NCBI GenBank assembly: GCA_023014335.1
Contig: JAECYW010000012.1
Coordinates: forward strand, 186,001-250,000
DNA from: Galerina marginata
Taxonomy: Eukaryota > Basidiomycota > Agaricomycetes > Agaricales > Galerinaceae
Length of the DNA stretch: 64,000 nt
Direction: 5' to 3'
Part shown: positions 48,744 to 60,215 of the stretch, in pieces
Layout of the letters: the number at the start of each line of letters is the position of its first letter
Position numbering within the stretch: position 1 is the first letter of the stretch
The notes under the pieces: generated by a model
The model's database searches: none
Seen by the model: only the letters and a program-made list of their open reading frames with translations
Told to the model about the DNA's origin: nothing
Program-made: the position numbers and the translations under genes

Positions 48744-50094
48744 ATGCCCACCTCCACTCCGAATACGCATCCCATTCTTAATCCCAATATTTACTTAAAT
48801 TATCTCCCGCCCAGGACAGCGAAACAGTTTGAAGTAGCTCGCGACCTCTACCTCGCGACTTTAGGAGTAGGTGGAAGTTCGGGTATAGAAACAAGACGCG
48901 ATCTGACATAGCCTCCTTTTCAGGCATTATTATGGGACATGCTGGTTAGCTTGCCAGAGGATTTGATGCTCTTCAAGTCGGGGTTTCGTCTGACGCTGCT
49001 TGCATATTTATTGTCGAGGTACATGTTTCATCCTTTAACTTCTTGGTTAAATCTCATGCCGGCGTTTGAATGCATAGGTTTTCAGCTCTTGGATACGTCC
49101 TTCTATCCGTGATTGCCAAAAGTAATGTCGAACCCCAAATAATAGAAACTCCCGAAATTGACTTCTTTCTGGTCGACCAGCACACACGGTGTCCCACTGC
49201 ACCGCACTCGAACTGGGTGTCACAATTTGCTGGGTTATGGCTACAGCGGCGTCTTCCTTTCTGTTTTTTCAGAGAGTGAAGGCCGTTTACAGTGGACAGA
49301 AAATTGTTCACTACGTCTTTTTTGCCCTACTCCTCACGAATATTGGAATGTCCACTCTGGTCCCTATTGGCTCCCATGTAGGGCCTCTAGCAAATACGGG
49401 CTACTGTGTCAATACGGGCCTCAAGCACTACACTGCGGGTTCGGCGTTTTCGCGGCTCGTTTTTGATTCATTCGTATTTCTGGCTATATCGTTCAGGGTC
49501 GCGACTATGCGGGGTGTTTCTGGGGAGAGCCTTTCTTGGAGGAGCCTTCTATCGCGCAATGCGTCATCGCGTTTAGTCCGGGCAATTCTACGGGGTGGCC
49601 AGCAATACTACCTGTAAGCCTTACTATATTTTGACTGGCTTCCTGGAACTAACCTCGATCATAGAATGAGCGTATGCTCGAACATCCTCGTCTCAGTCCT
49701 TATCGTGACGCCGTCCGTTCCACCTATCTATCAAGCTATGTTCACGGTCCCCGATATCGCCTTATCCTCTTCAATGGCTTGCCGTGTTTTCCGGAATCTC
49801 AAAATTACCGCCGACAGAGTTGACACCGCAATGTCAGGCGTCCTATTTAGGAAGTCAGCGCCACTGGGAGGCGGAGAGAGCAGGGCTACGGAATCTACCA
49901 CCACTCGTCTGCAATCAGATGCCAGCACGTTACATCTCCCACCACCAGAAACAAGGACAAGGCTGGCGTCAACTGCCTCGCGTTCCCTCCATACCGACGA
50001 GCGCTATTCTATTATTAAGTTAAAACCGTTCCCCAGTGCGAACGCTGCCCCAATGGCAACCGAACAGTCTACGACAACAGGCCCGCCTGTTTAA
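48744..50094 (+). CDS. Seven-transmembrane protein, DUF6533-type
   Basis: Five exons (48744-48866, 48924-49018, 49078-49121, 49181-49613, 49665-50094) sum to 1125 nt, or 374 aa. The N-terminal ALLWDMLVSLPEDLMLFKS is the hallmark of the agaric DUF6533 membrane family. Several hydrophobic helices follow (TLLAYLLS, FALLLTNIGMSTLVPIG, LVFDSFVFLAISFRV) with the conserved CVNTGLKHYTAGS loop. The ~120-residue cytosolic tail is Ser/Thr-rich. Members are abundant in mushroom genomes and GPCR-like in topology, but their ligands are unknown. Confidence 0.85.
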
Positions 50095-51121
50095 AGGCTT
50101 GGAATCTGAAAGCAAAATTTATTATATGTACACTTTCAATGTATTTTACCTGTAACACAATTCCTACCGTAAGCCAATAACCGTCCAACTGCAGAAAGAT
50201 AGTCCAACCTTGCGTGTTCCAGTGACTCTGGCGAGCGTGGTACCATCAGTTCATCGTTGTAAACCAGCCTTGAAGTTAGCCTAGTACCAGAATCCGTCTC
50301 CGTCTGTTTCTTTGGTAGTGTGCCCGCGTTGGACACTCCACGAGTCAAGCCACGAGTGGGCCAGCAACCGGGAGGTGACCCGGTGTTCGGGGTCTAGGTT
50401 GTACACGATCTTCACTGTTTTCAGGCCTTTCTGTGGTTATCACCTTGTCTTGCAATGATCCTCGGAAAATACTAGACCTCAGGAATCTACCCATTTGATG
50501 GATGCTTTCTGGGGACCCGGTAATCCAAGCTTTCGACATTGACTCTTCTGAATCTAGAGTTACCCCTAGCACTACCAAATCCGTTGATAGCTTCCTAATC
50601 CATGTAGCCACATCCGGAGTCCTGCCGGGAGCTTCTATCCATTGACAGTGGCCCCGCGCTAAGAGTCATATGAAATACAGTGTGCTTAATTTTAGATAGC
50701 TCCTTGACTGCGCATTGGAAAAATCTTATCTGATTACACAGGTTCTACCCTGTTCCGTAGCTGCGGTTTGCTGCGGCGCAGAACGAAACCTGCCATCTTA
50801 TCAGATTAATCAAGCAAGCATTCAGGGAAAACTGGAAAGATTGATGAGATGTAGAAGAGCGTTCAGCACATTCAGAGTTTCAAGCGCAACTGCGGTGGAA
50901 AGTGTTCGCATCTTTCACTCCCGAATACATCGGAAAATAGATTTGCTATCTGTATCTACTTTTAAATTTTGGAATCGAAGTGATTTTTTTGGCGCGCGCG
51001 CGATATTCCTTGACCACTCAATGGAATGAGTCAGAAAAATTGGTATAAAAAGGTCAATTGTTTGGCGTAAATTCGAACAGGCCTCCCTTAGCACCCCAAC
51101 TTACATCTACACAGGCAAAAA
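50095..51121. other. Intergenic with an unassigned minus-strand frame
   Basis: Minus-strand frames at 50611-50345 and 50348-50136 have protein-like composition (DLVVLGVTLDSEESMSKAW; ARLDYLSAVGRLLAYGRN) and abut end to end in different frames. They may be remnants of one gene, but no family is recognisable. A TATAAAAAGG box at 51043-51052 fits the O-methyltransferase promoter. Confidence 0.35.
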
Positions 51122-51971
51122 ATGGCTCAGATCTTTACGCAAGAGGACTGGATTCGCTCCGACAAGTACCACAATTCATATCTCATTCCACAGGACAGCA
51201 TTCTCGACGCTGTAGTGGAGAACAGCGCTAAACAAGGACTTCCCCCCATTGCGGTGTCCACCGCTCAGGGGAAACTTCTGAACTTGCTCGCTAAGACGAT
51301 CGGCGCGAAGCGCGTTTTGGAGGTCGGCACTTTGGGAGGGTAAGTTCTACATGTTTGTTTCTACGATCTAGTCTCAAGTAACGTATACCTATTTTTTCTT
51401 CGTGCAGGTATTCCGCGATTTTATTCGCTAGGGCCCTTCCAGACGACGGCCAAGTGGTCACCCTCGAGCTCTCCCAGGAGAATGCGAAGGTATGACTATT
51501 TTATAACTCGGATTCTTGCTATGATCTCACCCACGTCACTATAGATTGCAGAAGAAAATATTAAAACAGCTGGACAAGCCCATAAAATTACAGTTATTGT
51601 TGGCCCAGGAGCAGCCTCGATTGTAAAGCTACACCCAGAGCCGCCGTTCGATATTGCGTTCATCGATGCGGACAAGCAGTCTAATCTCCTTTACTTTACC
51701 GAAGCAAAGCGCTTGGTTCGCTCAGGCGGTATAATTGTGGGTTTACTTAGTAGCATCTTCTCTGTCAGGAGACTGATCCTTTTCTATTTAGATCGTGGAC
51801 AATGTGGTTTGGGAGGGAGCACCTGCCGACCCCAAGCACATGGATCCCAGCACCGAAGGAATTCGCAGGCTCCTCGAAGGAATTAAGAATGACAAAGAGG
51901 TTGAAGCAACGACCATTGCTACAGTCGGAGAAAAAGGATACGATGGCTTCCTCTATGCCCTTCGCAAATGA
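51122..51971 (+). CDS. SAM-dependent O-methyltransferase (CCoAOMT/COMT-like)
   Basis: Four exons (51122-51339, 51408-51489, 51545-51736, 51792-51971) sum to 672 nt, or 223 aa. SAM-binding motif I is VLEVGTLGGYSAILFA. An acidic residue follows in VVTLELSQ, and the metal- and substrate-site region is FDIAFIDADKQSN, then GGIIIVDNVVWEG. The size and motifs fit the class of small cation-dependent O-methyltransferases acting on catechol-type hydroxyls. There is no signal peptide. It neighbours P450s and an SDR, which fits a tailoring role in secondary metabolism. Confidence 0.92.
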
Positions 51972-52226
51972 TTGTCCTCTGATTCCGAGTTACATTCCAT
52001 TTATACTTGCCTTTTACAACGGTACTTGTAGAGAGGAAAAGAACATTGTTATATCAATTCTGTACACCAATTTTATGCTGGAAGTCGATTTGTAATCACG
52101 AGCGCTTAAACTCGAACCAAATTTGATGGCCATAAAATTAGAACAATTGGATTGGTCATACAAGCGCGTCACACAAGGGCACACACGCTACAGATACTAC
52201 AAGTAATTAAGTTGGCACCCGCTGCA

Positions 52227-53115
52227 TCAATCATGTGGGAACACCTTTCCATCAGCGGTAAACCTGTTGAACGGGTAATGTATTAGCACGCTCTGTAGTA
52301 ATGTAGAAGGTAGGTCGACTTGAACGTACTGATGGTTCCAGTCTGCTTGCTTCTTGTTGTTGATAAGGTCCCAGTAGACCTTCGCATGCGTTTCACCGCT
52401 TTTTCTGAAAACGTCCATCGGAGGAATGCCTCCGCTCTCCGAAACCATCGTAGCAAAGTAAAATCTGGGTGAACGAGAAATCGTGATTAGCAGTTACTAA
52501 ATGACAAGGCAAAGCATATAATGCTCACTGGATGTTCTCGGGCTCATATGCCTTTGCGGCCGTCGCAACCAGTCGGCTTTCGAGAGCTTTCTGTGCTCCT
52601 AAGGTGTAAAACTTGGGAGGGGAATACTGATCGAAGGGAAGGATATTTCCGGTAACGATAAAGGCCTTAGGATTGTTGCGATGCACATCCTGGCGGAAGC
52701 TGACGAGGGCCTTCTGCGCAGCAGTTAACGCGCCGAATGCGATTGCGGCAGACTCCTCGAATGCTTCTCGGGTGAGAGACAGGAAATCCGCATCATTTGG
52801 AGGGAGATGCAAGGATGCGGCTAACAAATTTATCAGTTATAAATATCCCAGGAAAAAGTAAAATAACACACCATTGTAGATAACTACATTAACGGGTCCT
52901 AATTTGCTGACCACAGTGTCGAAGGCCGATTCGATGCTTTCGCGTTTCTGAACGTCGACTTTTACATTGAGATACGCTTCATGCTCAGCGTCTGGCTTGG
53001 GGTTTCGACTGCCAAGGGCAACACGGTAACCATTCTCGCGAAGTTTTGCAGCAAGCGCCGTGCCAATGTTGGTTCCTGCGCCGAGGATGAAGGCTACGAG
53101 CTTGGAAGAAGACAT
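52227..53115 (-). CDS. Short-chain dehydrogenase/reductase, atypical
   Basis: Three exons (53115-52872, 52820-52529, 52464-52227) sum to 774 nt, or 257 aa. The Rossmann start LVAFILGAGTNIGTALA replaces the usual TGxxxGIG glycine pattern. It is followed by VALGSRN, VDVQKRES and a VVIYNAA segment (NNAG equivalent). The classical YxxxK pair is absent: the equivalent region reads KFYTLGAQKALES, with Tyr and Lys six residues apart. Many fungal SDR-like proteins share this LGxxKA form, and their activity is uncertain. It is convergent with the O-methyltransferase. Confidence 0.85.
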
Positions 53116-53494
53116 GCTAGAAAAAGGGCAAGAGAACGGTTCAGGGAACGGATTGTAGGGAGTTTTTAAGTAATGAACGGGAGGTGAATACCGCACCTTT
53201 TATGCCATCTGAGACTCGCTCAGAAGAGCAATTCGTTTGGAGTATGATGAGATGGCGCCATGGACAAGGCATTCAATATTCCGTGAAGATGACAAAAGTA
53301 GCCAAGACGGCGTCCTATACGGAATGACAAAGATAGATGGATTCGGATTGGAGAATAAATATGAGGATTTGAAAGCAAACTAACGAGGGGCAAGGTCCAC
53401 AGTGCGACCGTTTGTCATATGCTTGACGTCAGCGACTCAAAAATTAGTAATTTCCCTTTCTTTGTAAGTGACTTAGCAAGGACATACCTAGAAT

Positions 53495-54720
53495 TTACCA
53501 CTTAACATAAGTAAAATGTTTGGTGATTAACTTCGGTCCGACAGCTCTATCCTCGAGGTCCTGAACAATCAACATCTCCACCGGGATTAGACTGGGATCC
53601 ACAGCGGGATTACTGAACTTTCTTACCACCTCCCAGCCATACATCCTCACAACCCATTGCCTGTGCGCATGCCAGTCCATCGTGTTCCACCCCGAGTTCG
53701 AGGACCCCGACGAGAGCGCCGGAGCCTTTTCCACCTTCGGCACAAGCATCATCGGGTGGACGACCGGCTGGGTCCTATAGCAGGGTAAGGAAGATCATTG
53801 CCCTGCGATTCTTCTCGAGTTCGGCTTGGATAGAGTCGTTACAGTTCTCGTGACAGAGTCTTCAAGGTGCTATTCATCATGATCGATGTCGTGGCTAGGA
53901 GGAGTAGGTAAATCCACACTTTTCAGTCGAGTAATCGGGTAAGAACCTTGTTAGGCTTTACTTGTCAGGCGACTCCTACGTGGTGGAACAGAAGAACATC
54001 TATGATCTCGAGATCGGCGAGGGCCTTGCGAGAAAGGAGTTAATATTGATACGCTGAAAAGATGTGGGAATAAGGTAAACGGACCTGTACTTCCCGTCCA
54101 GATGCCTAGTGATTGCTCTATTTCAGCCATGCCCAGGAATGCCTTCAACGCTGTCCTCTTCTCTCGTCCGTAGGTCCTGCAGCAGCTTGGAGACCGTGAA
54201 TCGCATTCGTGACATCCCGAACGGTGAGTGGCCTACGTTGGAGCCACTAACTGAAGTCCTTCAGGTCCCTCCGCATCTTCTCCAGAGATTTGGTTTTGGT
54301 AGCTTTCTCGAATGAGATGATTTCGCGTTGAGCTCTCCTCAGTGATCATCCAAACACGATCGGTGTCAACTTCTCCGTCCGTTCATACGTCTCCTTCCTC
54401 TTAACATCGACAAACTCAGAGCCATGGACCTCCCCAGTTGGGTTTGAAGAGCTGTCCTCTTTGTCCGCCGGCTCAGCTTTGTATGTCAACGCTCCCGAGT
54501 CGCCATCAGCCAACCACTCGTTGAGAGGTTTCCAAAGAGATTCGCTGCCAGTGAGTCGAACGTACGGCGTGTCGAATATGTTCCTCCAGTGTCTGTGCCA
54601 TTCATCTGCAATTTCGTGGTTGAAGCTAGGGACAGTCTTTGCTTGGAGCAGTCAGAAGTTAGGACTCGAGGTTGGTTAAGGTAACGTCGAGAATCGGGAT
54701 AGAACCTCATGCAGGCCTCA
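53495..54720 (-). pseudogene. Decayed rvt (reverse-transcriptase-related) gene with internal deletion
   Basis: The minus-strand segment 53752-53495 aligns with the last ~85 residues of the intact rvt protein (LVPKV, WVV.MYG.EVVRKF, VDP.LIPV). At about 53760 the similarity jumps to sequence equivalent to 61790-61870 of the intact gene. It then continues, with gaps and shifts, through the equivalents of 61930-62060 (GCTTTACTTGTCAGGCGACTCC) and 62100-62800 (CAACCACTCGTTGAGAGGTT). The whole catalytic RT core is deleted and the frame is broken. It is a remnant. Confidence 0.8.
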
Positions 54721-55092
54721 TGATCGATGCATGATCAACCAGGTCAGGATAAGCACGTCACGAGACCTGTAATTTTAAACTCAGTGGTATATCCATGATG
54801 GGCGCCTAAACACTCCAGGTACCTCTCTGCTCTGATACTTCCCTTTCATCTCGAAATTTGGCATGTCCTTTGCCATTTTTTATTGTGAATGTACACCTAC
54901 ATCAAATGCTATCACTATTGCTATTAATATCTAATCAAACCGCAATTACCTAGCCCTGCTGCGTACCTACTGCCGCCTGCGCCATCGGCGCCGAATGCTG
55001 TGCAGTTTTACTCGTAATTCATATAAAGAGCGCAAGGTATGCACATCCCATAAGAGTAGATCCTCGTCATTTTTGGACATCCTGCTATTAAA

Positions 55093-56748
55093 ATGGAAGT
55101 CTTCACCGAAGATCCTCCACAGCCAGGCCCACACATCCACAAACTCCATCCCGACCTCCTTTGGTTGATCTTCGAGTTAAACACGATGCTGGCTCGCCAA
55201 CTTTCTTCAGAGCGTTCATCAGCAACGCCAAATATTACCACAGCTCGACATACCTCGCAGGTTTGCCGATCATGGCGTAACATCCTGTTGGCATCTCCTT
55301 CTCTTTGGGGTCGGTTAATCGACTTGGATATGCTCAATCAACCCACTGAGGATTGGAGAAACGAGATAATGCGTCGAGCGGGATCGGCGTGCCTATGGAT
55401 CACAGGACACGTATTGCAGCTCCCTACTCCCTCCCAAACCTTCTTTTTCTCAATGTTAGCAAATCGCAACTGCTGGAACAGGATCCAGCGAATTGTCGTC
55501 GACGTCCAAGATATAGATCCGGCTGACTCGCGATGGGACGCTCTTTGCTACCCAGCTCCGAGCTTGGAGGTCTTCCGCATGTCATTCGCGTTAGCGAATC
55601 CTGATATACTGCCCATATTGCATCCGCACAGGACATCCAATTCGGCTCACTACGGCTCGCTGTTCGCAAATGATGCCCCTTCATTGCGGGAATTCGACGC
55701 CAGGAAGATTTACTTCGCCCCGGATGCGTCATGGCTTTCCCAACTGCGGCACATATTTTTTCCATCCTGGTTCCCCGTGTCGCACGTTTTGATGCTATTA
55801 CAGAAGATGCCGCATCTCCAGTCACTCCAGCCACCAGAATTTTTCCAACCGCTGCCTGGAATTTCTCCAGAAAACCATAGTGTCGACTCTCCTCACCTCT
55901 ACTTACCGAATATCACGAATTTCAACGTTGTGGCCACTCTCGACCACTGTCAAGTCTTCATGAAACACATTACTCCAGCACCTGGGTGTTCGTTTTCGTT
56001 CATACCCTTGGGTCCACCGCTTTCTGAAAACAGCCCATTGGGAATGATAGACCTTGCCCTTGCCAAGCACATGCACAATTATTTCAAAATACACCCGCCT
56101 ACAGGACTCCGATTTGAATGTTCGCGTGGAATAGTTAACCTCCAGCTCGACGAGATTTCGGACTTGCATTATAGCGAATACGCCTTCCTCGTCTATGTTT
56201 TTTCATGGGACGGCATACCATTTGACCTGTTCTGTCTCCTTCTCGACTCCATCTCTTCTTCCCAGCCTTATTTCACCTCACTTGAAAATTTATCCTTGGA
56301 TCTCTACCGCTTCACAAAACCGGCTCTTTATGCAAGTCTGCGATCAACCATAGATGCTATGGCTTCAGTAACAACCCTTCGGACAAACGGTGAATCCGTT
56401 CGTGTTCTTTTAAACCTAGAACTGTCGCACGCGGTAAACGGTGGCCGATCCATTCTTTTCCCGGCACTTCGAACGCTGCAGATAATCTATATTGCCCTGG
56501 GCAGAGTCGACCAGCTCAACCCCAAATCTGGTGACGCAGATGCCATCCTGCTCTTTATGCGAATTCGGCGACAAGCTAGCATACCAATTTTTAAGTTGGA
56601 CTTTTCAGGGTACCCATCTCATCCTGAGCGTGATATTACTGTGGAGGAAGAGTTGAAAGGCCTCGGAAATCGTTGGGTAGAGGAGGGTGAACTCGTGGAA
56701 AATATCTGCGAGGAGTGGGTATCCTCTCGTAGAGATATTTGCTCGTAA
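55093..56748 (+). CDS. F-box protein, agaricomycete type
   Basis: Intronless, 551 aa. The N-terminal F-box reads LHPDLLWLIFELN (residues ~17-29) and then TSQVCRSWRNILLASPSLWGRLIDLD, the standard mushroom F-box pattern. The rest is leucine-rich and repeat-like (LPTPSQTFFFSMLANRNC, SLREFDARKIYF, MPHLQSLQPPEFF), consistent with a substrate-binding solenoid. Such proteins dock substrates onto SCF ubiquitin ligases. They are highly expanded and often lineage-specific in Agaricomycetes, so the target cannot be predicted. It is flanked by rvt remnants but itself shows no damage. Confidence 0.9.
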   Translation: MEVFTEDPPQPGPHIHKLHPDLLWLIFELNTMLARQLSSERSSATPNITTARHTSQVCRSWRNILLASPSLWGRLIDLDMLNQPTEDWRNEIMRRAGSACLWITGHVLQLPTPSQTFFFSMLANRNCWNRIQRIVVDVQDIDPADSRWDALCYPAPSLEVFRMSFALANPDILPILHPHRTSNSAHYGSLFANDAPSLREFDARKIYFAPDASWLSQLRHIFFPSWFPVSHVLMLLQKMPHLQSLQPPEFFQPLPGISPENHSVDSPHLYLPNITNFNVVATLDHCQVFMKHITPAPGCSFSFIPLGPPLSENSPLGMIDLALAKHMHNYFKIHPPTGLRFECSRGIVNLQLDEISDLHYSEYAFLVYVFSWDGIPFDLFCLLLDSISSSQPYFTSLENLSLDLYRFTKPALYASLRSTIDAMASVTTLRTNGESVRVLLNLELSHAVNGGRSILFPALRTLQIIYIALGRVDQLNPKSGDADAILLFMRIRRQASIPIFKLDFSGYPSHPERDITVEEELKGLGNRWVEEGELVENICEEWVSSRRDICS

Positions 56749-57230
56749 TTTCAGTAAGATTCCCTGATTCAACCGACCCGCTACAGTAAGTAGTCGGTTA
56801 AATAAGGAGACGGATCTGATTTTGACGGAGTTTATTGAATGTTGATGTACATAATCGCTTATGCGTCGTCTTGAGATTGCAATATTATTGCCCTTGTTCA
56901 AAAGTCTGCAGGTGCCTCTCGAGACCAAATGATCGTCCTCTCTAGAGGCGGATGTTGAACATGGGTATGAGGGAATTGTGGCGCTGAGCGCCAGTTGAGC
57001 GCCGCCTTCGGCGTGATCGCTGGCGGATCAGAGCCGTCACCTGACCTCTGCACTTTGCCGCCGTTGTGATCGCTGGCCTCGCCGTAACGACGCCGTTCCC
57101 TGAGTCGTTCATTCCAAATCCCAGATTTTATCCGAAACATGGGCGGAACGTACGTCGAGCTCGTCGTCGCAGGGTATAACCCAAACTCTCATCCGCTACC
57201 ACTATCATCCCTACTTGAAAAATATCCGAA
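56749..57230. other. Intergenic, promoter of the protease gene
   Basis: Contains a GC-rich stretch with repeated GATCGCTGGC words (57017 and 57068). No gene is supported. Confidence 0.4.
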
Positions 57231-59399
57231 ATGTCCAACGATACGAAGGGTACGTGCTGCCAGTCGTCTTCCGCCGTCGTCTGTTCCACTTACCAGCGTT
57301 TTGTAGTCATTTCTTTGAGCGATGCGGATCTTACGGCTCTCAAGTTCCTTGGTCCTGGTGAGTACCGCCGCTCTTTCGCATGTATATCCTTCACTTACAG
57401 TTACTTCCCCAGACGCTGCTCAGGGAGTCATCGATTTCATCACGTCCGTAAGGAAACTTCCTCAGTACTTTGAATGTGAGTGTCTTAGTCTTTTCGTGTC
57501 TCGTCTCTATAGCTGACTTACGAGCTTTGTCTTTAGGGCTTACTGTATTCCAGGTCGGGTGCCTCAACACCCAGCTCAAGTACCAGCCAAGTACTTCTCT
57601 ATCACCAACCTCGCCCAGGTCCAGTGATACTACACTTCTCTCGCAGGCCACTGTTGGTGATGATGACTACATCTCGCCCTTCGAGCGCGCATACTTCTAC
57701 AACGGCGTCGCTGACGACCCACCTCCCCTCTTTCAGCGTTCCGATCTCATGCAGCGTCCTTTCCCCATCCCTCAAGAGAGGCCTGCAGAGAGGCACTCCG
57801 CCACTCCGATGAAGACCGCCCACACCGCCAACCACCCTGTCCTCAGGAACAAGCTTTGGAAAGAGTCCGTTGCTCCTGAGATCATCGCCTTGTGCAAGGA
57901 AGCAAGTCGCGGCATCCGCGTCTCGACGATGCTGCCCGTGCGTTTCTCTACCCTTGATGAAGACGGCAAGGATGTGTTCGACGACCACGTCGTTCTGTGG
58001 ATCTCCGTTCATCCTAATACCACCAAGGAGACCTCCTGCCGTGACGCCAACGCCCCCGTCCTCGACATCTTCGCCAAATACAACATCCACGACGTTGCAG
58101 TTCACTGGATCGAGGGCGCTATGGAGTCGCTCGCCGGTCCTCCTGAAATGATGCCGGTAGCCAGAGACACTAACCCGACTCACTGGATCCGCCGAGCTCT
58201 CACAGCCGTCCTGGGCGTCCCACTCGCTGCGCAGGACATGGCTGACACTGGCTCGGAGGGCTCACTCGGTCTCTTCTTCCACCGTGGTAAGGACCGGCAT
58301 GGCGAGAAGAGCAACGAGGTCATGGCGATCACTAATAAGCATGTCGTGTCTAGGAAGACCAACGAGGAGTACGAGTACAGTGGCCGCCGGGGTGCACCTA
58401 AGCAGTATATCCGGAACTGCGGTCATCGTCGTTTCGAGCAGCTCCTTAACGAGACTCGTGCCCTGCTTGCTGAGAAGCTCGGTGATACCATGCAGTTTGC
58501 TGAGCAGCTTGCGGAGCTGTTGGCAGATCGACCTGAGGCGGAGGATGCGAGCTACAACTTGGACTTGAAGTATAAGGAGCAACACTTGCAGAGGGCGGTG
58601 TCGGACGTTGGTATTCTCGATGACTTCTTCAAGCTCCTCCAGTCCACGTGGAGCGATCCCATCAATCGCATCATCGCCTGGCTCGACTGGGCACCCAAGA
58701 TCGCCAATAACGTCGACCCGCGCCGCTACACTCGCGACATGGGCGTCATGACGCTCGAAAAGGACAAGTTCGTCAAGAACTTCAAGGGCAATTTCGTCTA
58801 CCTCGGTGCTTTCTTTTTCTCTCCCTTTTCTTGACGTTGTCTAACGGAAACATAAATCTTCAGCTGGCAAGTTCACCCGCGCCGAGATCATCGCCTGCTT
58901 CTACCCCAACGCCGCCAACGCCAGCCCCCCCGTATTCGAGTACCCGAAGAACCACCTTTTCCAGCTCTCGGGTTACGTCGACGCCGCAGGCCTCTCGAAC
59001 CCATACTTCATCGACGAGAACAACAACCCTTGCTTCACCGTCGCCAAGGCGGGGCAAGCGACCGACCTTACCTTTGGTCGGCAGTCCGAGCTCGAGGCGT
59101 ACACCTGTAGGGATCTCGAGGGCCAGGGCGGGGGCGAGTCCTGGGAGGTTGCGGTCCTTAACTTCGGGGGCAGAAAGCATGGTAATTTCTCGGCTAAGGG
59201 CGACTCTGGCGCAGCTATCTTCAACGCGGAGGGTAAGCTGGTGGCCCTCCTGCACTCTGGAATGCCTCGTGGCAGGTCGAACCATGTCTCGTTTGGAACT
59301 CCTGGTCATTATGTCTACGAGGTCATCATGGAACGGTACCCCGACGCCAATTTCTCCCGCCTTCAATACGACGACGACGACGACGCAACGGCAGCTTAA
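57231..59399 (+). CDS. Predicted trypsin-fold serine protease (clan PA), agaric family
   Basis: Five exons (57231-57249, 57307-57357, 57413-57475, 57537-58805, 58864-59399) sum to 1938 nt, or 645 aa. There is no signal peptide, so it is probably intracellular. The C-terminal half carries a plausible catalytic triad: His in AITNKHVVS, Asp in RDMGVMTL, Ser in AKGDSGAAIF followed by VALLHSGM. A ~90-residue helical insert (RFEQLLNETRALLAEKL) lies between His and Asp. The N-terminal ~300 residues (FERAYFYNGVADD, LWKESVAPEII) match no domain I know. The protein ends in an Asp run. It is convergent with the rvt gene, and an rvt remnant starts just past its stop. Confidence 0.82.
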
Positions 59400-59419
59400 A
59401 GTCTTCAAGTCGCTTGTGT

Positions 59420-59690
59420 GTTGTTCCGCCTCCACCATCCAAGTTGACGAAAGGGTTAGGACGACCGGTTGTGTATGTCCTGCAGCAGGGTAAGGAAGAA
59501 CATTCTTCTCGAGTTCGGCTTGGATTTGGCTTGGATTGAGCTATTGCCGTGACCCCGATGGCAGTGGTGTTCCGAATAATCGGGTACGAGCTGCTTATAT
59601 GTTCTAATTGCACTTGTCAGGCGACTCTGATGTGAAGGAGGACGGCCTCCATCAAGCTCCTTAGGTATATATCTCCACAAATATGACTGA
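59420..59690 (-). pseudogene. Short rvt gene remnant
   Basis: Aligns with 61780-62030 of the intact rvt gene. Shared pieces are GGGTTAGG.CGA, a GGAAGAACA...CTTCTCG-GTTC-GCTTGGAT word set, and CACTTGTCAGGCGACTC near 59620. Conceptual pieces SSIQA, FFLTLLQD and RPNPF correspond to SIQAE, FFLTQLQD and RPNPY of the intact protein. It shares several derived bases with the remnant at 53.78-53.95 kb (TAATCGGGTA, AGCAGGGTAAGG) that the intact gene lacks. Confidence 0.7.
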
Positions 59691-59698
59691 CTTAACAC

Positions 59699-59998
59699 AT
59701 GTTTATGATATCTTCCACCGAAAATTATTCTCCAGAGCCTACCAGACGACAAACACAAGTTGCTCTGAGGTACGATATTGCAAGTCGGGCTATTATTAGT
59801 AAAGTCACCTCGGATCACGGATCATTTTTGAAAGCGGATCAAGGTTCTGTAATTGTGAACAAGATAAATTTAGAACGACATTGCATCGAAGTTCAAACAG
59901 AAACTAAAGACGAACTGGTGGATTCGATGTACATGCCATGGTGGAACGTCTTCCCGTCGGTGGTGAACCTATACAACGCGGAAATGCGCCAACAATGA
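59699..59998 (+). CDS. Small unassigned ORF
   Basis: A 99-codon ATG frame with balanced composition (RYDIASRAIISKVTSDHGSF, KDELVDSMYMPWWNVF). I recognise no family. There is no clear upstream promoter, and it sits between an rvt remnant and the rvt 3' end. It may be chance or a remnant exon. Confidence 0.25.
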   Translation: MFMISSTENYSPEPTRRQTQVALRYDIASRAIISKVTSDHGSFLKADQGSVIVNKINLERHCIEVQTETKDELVDSMYMPWWNVFPSVVNLYNAEMRQQ

Positions 59999-60215
59999 GC
60001 CAGGAAATTTTAATAGAGGCAGACAACAAGCAAATCGAAATAGTCAATTCTTATTTCATTGACTCTTTCTTGATTAGAATTCAAGAATGGTATCGAATGC
60101 AAATGAGGCGGCTCTAGACATCCATCTCTGAATTAATAAGATTTATTAGAAAATTGTACAGGAAATAAGCTACTTTTCAGGCGCTCGCCACTCTACGCCG
60201 ATGCCTATAGTTGGT

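Noticed and set aside
54109..54679. Plus-strand frames over 54.1-54.7 kb
   Set aside because: Antisense of the decayed rvt sequence; equivalent shadows lie over the intact gene at 62.1-62.9 kb.
58262..59438. Minus-strand frames of 107-192 codons
   Set aside because: Antisense to the protease, whose exons are in phase and carry a full triad.
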